Part shown: positions 1 through 11,340 of the stretch, piece by piece | How positions within the stretch are numbered: the stretch's first letter is position 1 | Layout of the letters: each line of letters opens with the position of its first letter | Assembly: GCF_958979055.1 (NCBI RefSeq) | Contig: NC_084890.1 | Location: 32,471,116 to 32,535,115, forward strand | From: Alnus glutinosa | Lineage: Eukaryota > Streptophyta > Magnoliopsida > Fagales > Betulaceae | Direction of reading: 5' to 3' | Length of the DNA: 64,000 nt | Program-made: the position numbers and the translations under genes | Notes under the pieces: generated by a model | Seen by the model: the letters and a program-made list of their open reading frames with translations, nothing else | Told to the model about the DNA's origin: nothing | Databases searched by the model: none

Positions 1-2373
1 GAGCAACAAATGTTACATGGCATGACCCTCGAGTGGGTTCACTTTTCATTGAGGAAGATGAAGTTGTGGGTATTGAGTCTACGAGGGATGAACTCATAAG
101 CTGGTTGGTGGGGGGAGTATCTAAACGCTCTGTGATTTCAGTGGTAGGCATGGGCGGAATTGGTAAGACAACTCTTACTAAGAAAGTATATGAGAATGAA
201 TCAGTGAAAGGACATTTTGATTGCAGTGTTTGGATCACTGTGTCTCAGTCATACAACGTGTCGAAGATACTCATGTCCATGATAAAGCAAATCTACCAAG
301 CAAAAGATACTGCTCCGGGGCAAGTAGACATGACAGACGAGATCACACTAATTAGCCAGCTGAGGAAATGTTTACAGCAAAAGAGGTATGTTGTGGTTTT
401 TGATGATGTCTGGAAGACAGAGTTTTGGGAAATTGTGAAACATGCTTTACCATACAATGACAGAGGCAGTAGGATTATCATCACAACACGTAGTGATCTC
501 ATTGGTGTTTCTTGTAGAGAATCTTTATCCGATCAAGTGCACAAGCTACAACCTCTATCTCAAGACAAGGCTTGGGAATTGTTTTGCAGAAAGGCATTCC
601 AGACCGAGTTCCAAAGGTGTTGTCCAAGAGAATTGGTGAGAATGTCGATGGACATTGTCAAAAAATGTGAAGGGCTACCACTTGCAATTGTTGCCATAGG
701 TGGTCTTCTGTCAACGAAGGAGAAGGTGCCGTTAGAATGGCAAAAGTTGCTCGATAGCCTCAACTCTGAGCTAGAATGTAATCCCCACCTTACAAGTATC
801 ACTAACATTCTCTGTCTTAGTTATCATGATCTTCCATACTACCTAAAGTCATGCTACTTGTACTTCGGCATTTTCCCGGAGGACTACTCAATTAGTGGTT
901 TAAGATTAATTTGGCTATGGGTAGCTGAGGGCTTTATAGAAGGAAGGAAGGGAAAATCATTGGAAGACGTGGCAGAAGAATACTTAATGGAGCTCATCAA
1001 CAGAAACTTGGTTCAAGTTTCATTTGGGGAACTTGATTACGAGATAGAGAGAAAATATAGAGTCCATGATTTGCTGCATGAAATCATCCTATCGAAGGCT
1101 GAAGAGTTGAATTTTTGCCAAGTTCTAGAAGCCGGTGACACAACTTCCCATGAAAAAAAGTCGATGCCTATCAATCCACGGTGTTAGAGAAAATGTTTTC
1201 GAGACAAGTAAGTACTCTCGAGTTCGTTCTGTTTTTCTCTTCAACATTAGTGAAATGCCCAGGTCTTTCGTTGTTAAATTGTTCAAAAAGTTCAAGCTTT
1301 TGAAAGTGTTGGATTTTGAAGATGCTCCTATTGATTATCTTCCTCAAGAAGTGGGTAATTTATTCCACTTAAAGCACTTAAGTTTGAGGAGAACAAAAGT
1401 AAAGATGCTTCCTAAGTCAGTGGGTAGGCTGCAGAATCTACAGACTCTAAATGTCTTGGAAACCGCAATGCCTGAGTTACCAATTGAGATATTTAGGCTT
1501 TCTAAGCTGAGACATCTTTTGGCTCATTCTCATGACTACGAAATTAAAAGTAGCTTTCATTCTGTGCGAGGAGTAAAAATACATGAAGGGATTGGATGTT
1601 TAAAAGACTTGCAAACATTAGCAAGTGTTGATGATCTTGGGGTTGGTCTATTTGAAGAGCTTAGAAAGTTGTGTCAGTTGAGGACGCTGGGCATTACAAA
1701 TATGACAGCAAAACGTGGGAGGGCTCTTTGTATCTCCATACAAAATATGGTCCACCTTAAAATTTTGGTTGTAGGCTCCATCAGTGAGGATGAGATTCTA
1801 GACTTGCAATCAATTTCTTCACCACCTCCATTTCTAGAGTGTATCTATCTAAGGGGGCGATTGGAGAAGTTGCCCAATTGGGTTCTAGAGCTTCAGAATC
1901 TGGTCACACTAATCTTATTTTTCTCATCATTGAAGGAAGATCCATTGTCGTGTGTCCAAGCTTTGCCAAATCTAGTTACCCTTTCCCTCAATCATGCTTA
2001 TGATGGGGAGCAGCTGCATTTTGAGGAAGGTGGTTTTCGAAAACTCAAGAAGCTCACACTCAGAGAATTGAAAAGATTAAAGATGGTGGAAATAGATAGG
2101 GGATCACTGCCTGTTCTTGAGCAACTTGAGATTGGGCCTTGCCCGCATATGAAAGAGGTACCCTCTGGAATCCACCACCTGAAAAGCCTAAAGATTCTCG
2201 ACTTCTATGAAATGCAGGGAGAATTTGTCCTACGTATGCAGCCAGATACAGGCGAAGATTATTGGAAAGTCAATAAGGTAACTACTATCCGTTTCAAGTA
2301 TAGGATTAAAGGAGAACGATATCAAATATACAAGCTTGGTGACTCAGACTTGTTGGAGCATCTGCAACAGTGA
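1..2373 (+). pseudogene. NLR1: RPM1-like CNL disease-resistance gene, 3' part, one frameshift
   Basis: This is the NB-ARC and leucine-rich-repeat part of an intracellular immune receptor that would recognise pathogen effectors and trigger hypersensitive defence. The frame is already open at base 3 and aligns with codon 146 onward of NLR2, so the coiled-coil exon part lies left of the window. Visible motifs are the P-loop (GMGGIGKTT), kinase-2 (VVVFDDVW), RNBS-B (GSRIIITTR), GLPL and an MHD position that reads VHD. The frame breaks in a run of seven A at 1153-1159, where NLR2 has GGGAAAA, a net one-base gain. After the break the LRR half (IDYLPQEVG, LPKSVGRLQNLQTL) continues open to TGA at 2371-2373. 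Everything else is intact, so this is either a young pseudogene or a homopolymer error in the assembly. Family is certain; functional state is not. Confidence 0.85.
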
Positions 2374-3774
2374 GTCTTGGAGGATCTAATCGCCATGCAG
2401 TTCAGTGATAGACAAGGCATGTGCCTCTGAGCCACAAGACTTCCATGAATTTTTAATTTTTTTCTTTCTAGTTTTGTTATATGTAATGCTAAAATTCTTC
2501 ACATTATGTGGCTGACTAAGCAAGACTTGCATTGGGCGGTGAGTTCCAACCTAGGCAACAGTTTGAAATGTTACCACAACCTTTTACACTTTATATTGTG
2601 TTTAATTTCCTGTTTTTTTGTACTTCTTTTTATTTGATATTTTAATGTTTCATCAGTAAAAATGGTTTGATACTAATCTATGTTACAACTAGGATCTAGC
2701 ACATTCCACTGTCATAATAGATTAATATTTGTGATAGATTTCCCTATAAATTGGAAATATTCCTGACTTCCAAACTCGCACATTCTACTATCCAATTTTT
2801 ATTTTTATTTTTTTTTTTTTTTTAAAAAAAAAAAGTATTTAACATACAAAGCTATTTGAAACTCGCTACATCAACATATTGGATTATGAAATGGATGTGA
2901 TAAATGTGTGAAAAAGAAACAGACTTTCTCGTTTTCATGGTGCTTGAAGCCTACTGAGATCGAAGAACTGTTAGAAAATTGGAAGTGGCCTCGATCTTGT
3001 GAAATTGTTCAAGCACAGCAATTTGGCTTTTTATGCCATTGCTTATGAAAACTGATTTTGCCCATCTTCATAATATAATGCTACTTTTTTTTCACATTTA
3101 TTTTTTAAGTGATTTCTTAAGTCAGCCACTTAAAATAAAAATAATTAAAAAAAAAAAAAGGCACTTAAAACGCACAACTTCAACCGATATGAAATGAATA
3201 TAAAAAATAGCATTACTCATCTTCATAAGCTAGCAAAGGAGAAGGAAAACACTGATGAAAATCACAGTTAACACATTCTTGGTCATTGTCGGCTTTGGAT
3301 GAGATTTTGAAAGCTATGCGGTGTGATTGCTGGCAGTGGATGCTGATCATGTACGTGTTTCTGGAGTTGTTCTTGAGACGACAAAGCATTTTGTTGTTTG
3401 GGAAAATTACGACAACAGATTGGGCCATTTAGGGATATAGTAGACGTCATTCTATTCACTTCAATTTGCAATAATTGGTTAATTAACAAATGGAGTGTAA
3501 CAATGTTCTAAAAAAAAAAAATCAAAGTGAAAACCTAGTCATCAACTAGGCAACCAATTTATGTTCACAAAGATAAGGAAGATATGTCTTTATATATTTG
3601 TGGTCGGGAAAAAAAAATGTTAAATATACATGATTAAGTGTAAAAAAAAATTATGTCTTTGGAAAGATGTTAAGATAACATAATTGACCGAAATCCATCA
3701 GTTTAAGTAATTAAAAGACTTCAAAATTATTTTCACTACTGCTATAAGGAGCGTTCGATCACATCTCTTGGTGT
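2374..3774. other. 3' flank of NLR1, shared with NLR2
   Basis: No gene is visible. The first 190 bases and the stretch around 3540-3760 align closely with the DNA after NLR2 (16742 onward and 17940-18250). This shows that the array duplicated in units that included 3' flanks. Poly-T and poly-A tracts lie around 2810-2835 and 3145-3160. Short open frames on the minus strand near 3213-3489 have no family signature. Confidence 0.6.
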
Positions 3775-4258
3775 ACAACAAATTTCGATTTTAGTAACGT
3801 GCAAATTTTGGTGGGTTACTAATATTAGTAACGTGCTAACAATTCGCACGTTACTAAAAACTTTAGTAATGTGCAAAATTTGCACGTTACTAAATTTGGT
3901 ACATTACTAAAGTAGTAACCCTAAAATTTTCCACGTTACTATATTAGTAACGTGCAAAATTTAGCACATTACTATTTAGTAACATGCTAAAATTTGCACA
4001 TTACTAAATATTGTGTCAATATAATTTTTTTTAAAGTAATAAAATTTTAAATAATTAGTAACCTAACTAATTTTGCACGTTACTAAATTTAGTAACACGC
4101 AAATTGTTTGCACGTTATTGAATTAGTAACGTTCAAATTCTTGCACATTACAAAAATAGTAACATGCAAAATTCTTGCACGTTACTAAGTTGGTATAAAA
4201 AAAAAAATTTTAAAATTTAAATTATTAATGACGTGTCAAATTTAACACCTCGCTAAAT
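3775..4258. repeat. Palindromic AGTAACGTGC repeat array, block 1
   Basis: More than ten copies of a short unit, AGTAACGTGCAAA and its reverse complement TTTGCACGTTACTA, alternate in opposite orientation so that neighbours form hairpins. Some copies are degenerate (AGTAACATGC). The left edge falls exactly where NLR3 and NLR4 flanks continue with 'ctcttggtgtgcttggg'; here the sequence changes to TACAACAAATTTCG. That resembles a decayed CACTA-type transposon terminus, so I infer subterminal repeats of a CACTA-like element. Confidence 0.7.
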
Positions 4259-5310
4259 AATAATGATCTATCATCATCTACCATCTATTGATTTATCATG
4301 ATCGATCGGATAATTTATCATGATCGATCGGATGATTTACCATGATTGATTGGATAATTTATCGATCCTATTGATCTATCATGATCGATCGGATAATCTA
4401 TCGATCCTATAGATGTATCATGATCAATTGGATGATCTATCATGATTGATCGGATGATCTATCGATCCTATTGATCTATCATGATCGATTTGATGATCTA
4501 CCATGATTGATTGGATGATCTATTGATCCTATTGATCTATCATGATCGATCGGATGATCTATCGATCCTATTGATCTATCATGATTGATCGGATGATCTA
4601 TCGCTTCTATTGATCTATCATGATCGATTGGATGATCTATCATGATGGATCAGATGATCTATCGATCATATTGATCTATGATGATCTATCAATCCTATTG
4701 ATCTATCATGGTCAATGAGATGATCTACCATGATTTATTGGATGATCTATCGATCCTATTTATCTATCATGATCAATCGGATGATCTACCATGATTGATT
4801 GGATGATCTATCGATCCTATTGATCTATCGTGATCAATCAGATGATTTATCATGGATCAATTGGATGATCTATCATGATTGATCAGATGATTTATCATGA
4901 TCGATCGGATGATCTATCATGATTGATTGGATAATCTATCGATCCTATTGATCTATCATGATCAATCAGATGATCTATCGATCTTATTGATCTATCATGA
5001 TCGATTGGATGATCTACCATGATTGATCGATCGGATGATCTATCGATCCTATTGACCTATCATGATCGATCTGATGATCTACCATGATTGATTAGATGAT
5101 CTATTTATCCTATTGATTTATCATGATCGATCGGATGATCTATCGATCCTATTGATCTATCATGATTGATCGGATGATCTATCAATCCTATTGATCTATC
5201 ATGATCGATCGAATGATCTATTGATCTTATAGATCTATCATGAATGATCGAATGATCTATTGATCGTGATACAGTTTGATCAATCATACTTGACACAGTA
5301 AAGGTTCGAT
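4259..5310. repeat. GATC-rich tandem satellite, 39/61-bp register
   Basis: About 1 kb of degenerate tandem repeats built from GATCTATCATGATCGATCGG and GATCTATCGATCCTATT. The common period is about 39 bases; many units carry an additional ~22-base sub-unit (GATCTACCATGATTGATTGG), giving about 61. It lies between the first two AGTAACGTGC blocks. Open frames across it (repeated IDHS/DHDRSIG) only translate the repeat. Confidence 0.9.
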
Positions 5311-5631
5311 CGAACATCCGATCGATCCTAATAAGTACTAGTCCGATCGATCATGATAGGATCATAAGATCGATAGAATATCTGATCGATCAAAGCGTAT
5401 TGCTCCAATCTGATCTGTAAATCATGAGTAATGTGATCCATGCGTGTTTTTATATATATATAGCTTTTTCTTTTCTTTTTTTAAGTAAACTATATTTTAT
5501 AGTTAGTTATATACTAACTATAAGATATATGTTATATAGTAAGTATTAATAATTAATTAATATGTTAGTTTAACAAACTATATAAGGCAAAAATGTATTT
5601 TTTCAATAAGACAAAAATATCTATAAATTCG

Positions 5632-5690
<59 letters not shown>

Positions 5691-5943
5691 AAAAAAAGAA
5701 AAATAAAAAATTCAACCCAAAAAAAAAAGACGTTTTTTGTTTTTTGTTTTTTTTTTTTTAAAAAAAAACCCAAAATTAACTTAAAATTAAAAAATTAAAA
5801 AAATTAAAAAATGAGAAAGAATTTGATTTAAAAGAACAAACGAAAAAATAATTAATAGTTATGAAAACAATATTTTTTGGAAAAAAGAAAACAAACGAAA
5901 ATTAAAAAAGAAAACCTGTTTTTTTTTTTATTAATTTTTTTTT

Positions 5944-5976
<33 letters not shown>

Positions 5977-6113
5977 GTAATTTTTCTTTTTTTAAAAAAT
6001 ATAAATGAAAATTATGAATAAATACCATTATATATATATATATATATACAAAAAAATTTAATTAAAAAACAAAAAAGCTTGTGACTATTGAGCCTTTTGG
6101 GGGGAAGTATGGC
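5311..6113. repeat. AT-rich spacer with (TA)n microsatellite
   Basis: Very AT-rich DNA without coding signal. An uninterrupted TA microsatellite occupies about 5635-5687 and a shorter one about 6031-6048. Between them are long A and T runs and an AAAAG repeat near 5955-5975. Confidence 0.85.
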
Positions 6114-6148
6114 GCGCGCGGGGCACGAAAATTTCGTGTCCCGCGCGC
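6114..6148. repeat. GC-rich perfect-type hairpin
   Basis: A 16-base arm (GCGCGCGGGGCACGAA) is followed after two A by its reverse complement with one mismatch. It is strikingly CpG-rich in surroundings of almost pure A/T. A related half-site (GCGGGACACGAAA) recurs at about 6436, after block 2, so the hairpin and the repeat block may belong to one element. Confidence 0.75.
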
Positions 6149-6179
6149 TCCTCATCCGAAAGTTTAATTATTTTTTTTC

Positions 6180-6420
6180 TAAAATTTTAGTAACGTGTAA
6201 ATTTTCCACGTTACTAAATAGTAATGTGGTGATGATTTCCACGTTACTAAAATTAAATTTTAGTAACGTGCAAATTTTCCACGTTACTAAATAGTAATGT
6301 GGTGATGATTTCCACGTTACTAAAATTATTTTAGTAACTGAAAATCACGTGACTGAAATAAGGTTACTACGCTTTAGTAACGTGCAGAAGGGTTTTGCAC
6401 GTTACTAAAATCTAAATTTT
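6180..6420. repeat. Palindromic AGTAACGTGC repeat array, block 2
   Basis: Alternating AGTAACGTG and CACGTTACTA units as in block 1. It includes an exact local duplication of about 65 bases (near 6187-6250 and 6262-6325) containing GTAATGTGGTGATGATTTCC. No coding potential. Confidence 0.75.
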
Positions 6421-6837
6421 ATCTAGTCATATGCACGCGGGACACGAAACAATTCCAGCCTTTTTGGGTCTTTTAAAACACCAATTCCAGCCATTTTTTT
6501 CTCCCCATGTGTTCCAAGCTTCCTTGCTTTCTCCCACAAGGTACTCTCTCACTTTCTCTCTCTCCCTCTCTCCCTCCCTTGGTTACGTCTTTTGGCTTCC
6601 TTCTCTTGTTTTGTCTGGCTTTGTTTTGTTTGCTAATTAAATAAATATTTAATATTTATCTGTTTTTTTCTTTTCTTTGTTTGGTTTATTTTTTTGTTTT
6701 TTATTTTTTTCAGTTATGAAGGTTACATTGTATGAGCAGAATGAGAAACCTTCTTCTGCCCTTGAGTAAGTTCGTTTCTTATATATATATATATATATTT
6801 TTTAAGCAAATGTATTTTTTGATCTGATTTCAAATAT
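6421..6837. other. Non-repetitive interior of the repeat complex
   Basis: A CT-rich stretch at 6545-6590 and an ATG at about 6716 (MKVTLYEQNEKPSSALE, then a GTAAGT donor-like site) could be a remnant first exon of a transposon gene. I see no recognisable domain, so I do not call a CDS. Confidence 0.3.
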
Positions 6838-7172
6838 ATGTGCGTCACTTTGTATTTGGGCATGAACTGGTGATAGAATATTCTTCTTCTATAGTTGTGC
6901 GTCACTTTCTTCTTCTGTTTTTTTTTTTTTTTTGGTTGCAGGTACATCGGAAGGAGCTGGCCGGCGTCACTTTCTCCTTTTTTATTTATTTATTTTTTTT
7001 TGTGGTTTTCAGGTATACCGGAAGGAGCCAGCATCACTTTCTTCTTCATTTTTTTTTTTTTTGGTTTTCAGTTACACCGGAAGGAGCTAGCCATCTCTGT
7101 TCGGTCTCTTTTTTCTTTTCTTTTCTTTTTTTTTTTAGGAAGGACCCAGCCATCTGCGTCGTCTTTCTTCTT
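6838..7172. repeat. Minisatellite of poly-T plus CAG-GTACACCGGAAGGAGC units
   Basis: Four to five copies of a roughly 65-base unit: a long T tract, then (G/T)CAG, then GTAYAYCGGAAGGAGC and a CATCACTTTCTTCTTC-like end. The clear copies begin near 6930, 7000, 7060 and 7125. Each unit resembles a polypyrimidine tract with a 3' splice site. Phe-rich open frames here are translation artefacts of the T tracts. Confidence 0.7.
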
Positions 7173-7227
7173 CTTCTCTTCTTTTTCTTTTTCTTTTTTT
7201 TTCTTTTTTTTTTAAATTTTTTATATA

Positions 7228-7760
7228 TACTTTAGTAACGTGTTGTATTAGTGTCAACACGTTACAAGTTAAATTATTATTATTATTATTATTATTCTTT
7301 TATATTGGAACTTAGTAACGTGCATTATTTTATTTTATTTTTTTAAAATTTTTTTTACATGGATTTAGTAACGTGCAAAAGTGTTGCACGTTACTAAAAT
7401 ATTTTTTTAATTTTTTTTTTTATATATCTTTAATAACGTGGAACACTTTTGCATGTTACTAAAATTAGTAACGTACAACTGTTTTGCACGTTACTAGACT
7501 TAGTAACGTTCAACGTAAATTATCACGTTACTATGTTTACTAGCGTCTAATTTGCACGTTACTATATATTTACTAACGTACATTTTTTTATGCGTTACTA
7601 TTTAGTAATGTGATCTCTATTTGGACGTTACTAAAATTATTTTAGTAACTATGGGATTAGGAACGTGAAAATCACGCCACTAATTTCACGTTACTATAGT
7701 TTACTAACGTGTAAAAGGCTTTTGCACGTTAGTAAACCTAGGTTACTAAAATTGAAAATT
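7228..7760. repeat. Palindromic AGTAACGTGC repeat array, block 3
   Basis: A further set of alternating TTTAGTAACGTGCAAA and TTTGCACGTTACTAAA units, about a dozen in total with variants. Homology to the NLR3/NLR4 upstream DNA resumes at about 7765 (GATCTTTGAGGTG), which marks the right edge of the inserted complex. Confidence 0.75.
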
Positions 7761-8201
7761 TTTTTAGTTACGTGTTTGATCTTTGAGGTGAACTTTTTTG
7801 TTTCTGATTTTGATCAAAATCCCACATCTGCAGTACTCTCTCATCTTTTATTTATCAGCCTCACTGAAGTTTTTTTTTTTTTTTTTTTAATTTTTTTTAA
7901 TTTTTTTTTTAATTTTTTTTTTTTTCCTTTGGTTGAGATACATCTCTGCCACCTCAAATCCCAAATGGGAACTTGACCTTATTTAGTTGACCCTTTTTCT
8001 TTTTCATCGCCAACCTAAGAACGTACATCATTATAGAATAGAAAAATATAAAAATTAACTATAATTAAAGTCAACATTTTAAGGACCTACCATCTCATCC
8101 AAATCCCCTTGCACATCTAAAAACACTCGGAAACATTCACCGCATTTAGATCGGTTCAAGCTACGTTTACCAGTATACCTACCCAACAACATAAGAAATT
8201 T

Positions 8202-8232
<31 letters not shown>

Positions 8233-9840
8233 AGAAAAGATAAAGACTTGTATTGGTTCAGCTAAATTTTCAATTAGTCAAAGACAATATTATCAAAGAG
8301 TTCTATCCAAAATTTGTATAAGTTCTTCTCTTGGCCATAAATTTTTGTTAGAGCAATAGAACAAAGAGAGAATGGTTATGGCGTTGAGGTTCTAGGTTAG
8401 TGGGTTAGTGGATTTTCCCAATCTCAATCCGTTTCGATGTGATTTTTTAAAACCTCTATTGAAACATTTGTTCAGGTTCTGGGTTTTTGGTGTTTTTTCC
8501 TTGGCTGAATTTGAGATGGGTTTGTCTCACTTTGGTTTTTTCTTTATTTATTTTTATTTTTTTATTAATTTTTTTTTTTTGCAGGTGGCGTTTTTGAGTG
8601 TAAGCTCTAATTTTTTTGTTTGTTTGGGTGAAGGAAGAGAGCGATAAAGGAGGAGAGGGAGAGAGAAAAAAAAAATTATGATGTAAACAATGAATAAGCA
8701 AATTTCATGCCTCTTCTGTTGGATAAAATAAAATAAAATAAAATAAAAGAAGAAAAAAAAAAAAAAAAAAAAAAGGTTGAAAATATATAGTCAAATTTAA
8801 CTAATATATAGAAGATTCGCCTACTCTGTTTGAAACCAAACAAAAATAAAATAAATAAATAGCCCAACGGATTATATTCACAACACCATCAAACCCCACG
8901 GCCTACCCCACCAAAATTTCCGCCCAACCGTTCCATTCTGGCTAAAGATGGCAGCCACCCACGCATTGGGGTGACTTTGAAAGCAAGCCCAATTTACTTG
9001 TGTTGTGTGTGTTGATTAGTCAAAAGTAATCCAGATGTCCTAGACCGCAGGCTGCCGCTACACTTGTCGTACTGAGAATGAGAGGTATTAAAAAGAAATG
9101 GTCAAAAGGAAATAGCTTTCCAAGGAGAACTACTTTATTTGAACAACTAAAGTCTAAAGCATCATAAAAATATGAAGCTTCGAGGTCAAAGCTTCAAATT
9201 CCCCTAGCTTCAACAATGTTTTTGTAAGCATAATTTTTTTTTTTTTTTTTTGTTTTAACGTGACTTCTTTTTTTTTTTTTTGGATATTCTTTTCTTTTGC
9301 TTTGAAGATTAAATTTTTATGTGAATTTCCTGTTTTTAGTTTGTGGGTGTTCTTGTTTTAATTCGGTTTGGTTCAAAGGAGAAGATCTAGAATATCGGTG
9401 TTTGCGTTTATGAGAAGTAGTTGGAAGAAGGAAATATGAGTGACTTATATATAGGGTGTGTTTGGTAAACATTTTGATAGTACTTTTTTTTAAAACAGAA
9501 TCAAAAGTAATTGGCAAGATATTAAGAAAAAAAGAGTTTTGAATTTTTTTTATTTTTTATTTTTTAAGTAAAAGTGAAAAAGGTTGTAAAAAGTAATTGA
9601 TGTAAAAAAAGAAAAAAAAAAGTTGTTATTCTTTTTTTCTCTTTCTAACTTTGTATTTCTCTCATATAGTTTTTGTGTACTTTGGTTGTGCTTTCACTTC
9701 TTAATGATATTTCGATTGTTTTTATTTTTTTAACAAAAATAAAAATTAGTTCTTAGTGGGTGTCATATCATGCTTTGGGCATGACACTTAACCCAATTCT
9801 TTTCTAATTGTGACAATATCATTCACTAGGTGAAGATTAG
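7761..9840. promoter_or_regulatory. Former promoter region of the NLR stub, with twin W-box cores
   Basis: This aligns with DNA upstream of NLR3 (18560 on) and NLR4 (27960 on). TTGACC occurs at 7973-7978 and 7987-7992 in a context that all three copies keep. W-boxes are binding sites of WRKY factors that act in immunity; use here is inferred. Poly-T and poly-A tracts are frequent, and no gene is visible. Confidence 0.5.
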
Positions 9841-10090
9841 AGAGGAAACCATAATAGAAACCGTTGTGATCCTTGTCATCAACGAGCTAGTTTAGTTGAT
9901 CGTTCATGAATCAAAACTGCTAAAGGGTGTCCACCAGAAAGTTGTGGACAATAGAGAAGAACTGGATAGCATCCGGTGTTTCCTCAAAGATGCAGATAAA
10001 GGAGACCTCCAAGATGGTTTAATAACGTGAGTGAAACAAGTGCGAAAAGTAGCTTATCATTTGATGCAATACCTTCTTCAAGAATCTTGG
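9841..10090 (+). pseudogene. NLR N-terminal stub (Rx-type coiled coil), degenerate
   Basis: Homologous to the first ~80 codons of NLR2. The start codon is ATA instead of ATG (9851-9853). An in-frame TAG replaces CAG early on ('gagctagtttag'), and a TGA sits where NLR2 has the TGG of the WVKQVR motif. Similarity fades within the segment that should encode the EDVID motif, just before a TIR transposon at 10099. No NB-ARC or LRR follows until NLR2, so this is a dead 5' fragment left by an unequal or aborted duplication. Confidence 0.85.
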
Positions 10091-10098
10091 CTGTGGAG

Positions 10099-10732
10099 GG
10101 TTTTAAAAACTTTCAATTTCACCCTTCGAACTTCTAATTTGATGCAATATCCGCCATCTATTAGGGTTAGGCGTAAAATCAAACGGTAGAATGGGTAAAA
10201 CGATCTTTTGCCATTTGGAGGTGGCCAAAACACCCCTAAGGGCCTTGGGGTGGTTCGTCCAATCTCATTGGCCCAAAAGGGGTGGCACAAGCCACCCCTG
10301 TTTTATTTTTTAGTTTACTTTTTTTTTTCTTGATTTTTATTTTTATTTTTATTTAAAAAAAAAATTCTTTGTATTTTTTTTAATGAGGTATATGACACTT
10401 GTCATTTTTTGATTGGGTTGTTGTTAGTTTTTTTGATGTCAAATGGACGGAAGTACTATTTGGATATATGCCCATAAGCAAGGTACCGTATGTGATCGAA
10501 AACAAAATTGAAATGGAAAAAAATGAAGCTGTTAAAACCAAGAGGGCAAAACGGTATTTAATTTTAATTTTTAATTCAAAATTAAGCGTAAATTTGAAAT
10601 TTTATAAAAGTTTTAGGTGCATAAAGGTTATTTCACCCATTTTGCCATCTGATTTAATGCCTAACCCAAACGGAGGGGGACATTACATTAAATTAGAAGT
10701 TCGATGGGTAAAATTGAGAGTTTTTAAACGGA
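10099..10732. mobile_element. Non-autonomous DNA transposon with ~110-bp terminal inverted repeats
   Basis: The left arm (from TTTTAAAAACTTTCAATTTC, about 10101-10205) matches the reverse complement of the right arm (about 10610-10732), including the shared blocks CGAACTTCTAATTT and GGGTTAGGC. The interior has a GTGGCC..CACCCC / GGGGTGGTTCGTCC inverted pair and no transposase frame. It interrupts the NLR stub. The superfamily is not determined, and no clear target-site duplication is visible. Confidence 0.75.
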
Positions 10733-11340
10733 GTTGGTCGTTTCGAAACGAATAGACTTTCATTGAGTTCAAATTGTATCTTGTCGCAATACACACTTAT
10801 ATAGTAAAAAGGTCAAAAAAAAAAATCGAGGCCGCTACTGGAAAAAGGCCCAAAAATCATAATCACGTAATTGGGCGAGTAATACTATGAGGAGGACTCT
10901 TGTCCTGTTTGTATCTTTTTAAATGTCACGTGACTTTAAAATTATAATTAAATCAAAATTTAATAATAATAAACTCAAATTTAATGATAATTTTAAAAGG
11001 CCCAAAAGTCAAAAAGTCATAGTCATCCCTATAACATTACTTTGCTTACGCAAACATGTCAAGATCCACGGACCACGCCTAGCCTCCTTTACTCAAACAT
11101 ATCTTTTTGACTCTTTGGTTTATTGTGAGCAACTCGCTTACGCAAACATGTCAAGAGTAATCCCAACGTCCTGACTGCAGCAACAACAGAAACTCAATAT
11201 ATTTGTTATGTCTTTAACTTCTGCTCAGGAAAAAAAAAACTGAAACTGAAACTGAAGCTAATTTCTCCATCGCTTGGGCTACCACTCAAGTCAAAAACAG
11301 CAGCCATCACACCACCTGCAAGCTACCTTCCTCTGCCGAC
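10733..11340. other. Intergenic region with a direct repeat
   Basis: No gene. The motif CTTACGCAAACATGTCAAGA occurs twice (about 11045 and 11138). The segment near 11155 resembles the one near 9020 upstream of the stub. I infer duplicated promoter DNA of the NLR array. Confidence 0.4.

Noticed and set aside
3775-5310. CRISPR-like appearance of regularly spaced repeats
   Set aside because: Plant nuclear context, degenerate palindromes and satellite without unique spacers; not a CRISPR array.
5105-5317. Minus-strand frame with repeated IDHS/HDRSIG
   Set aside because: It is the translation of the GATC satellite; there is no start context and no domain.
6840-7235. Phe-rich plus-strand frames of 106-131 codons
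   Set aside because: They read through poly-T minisatellite units; low complexity, not genes.
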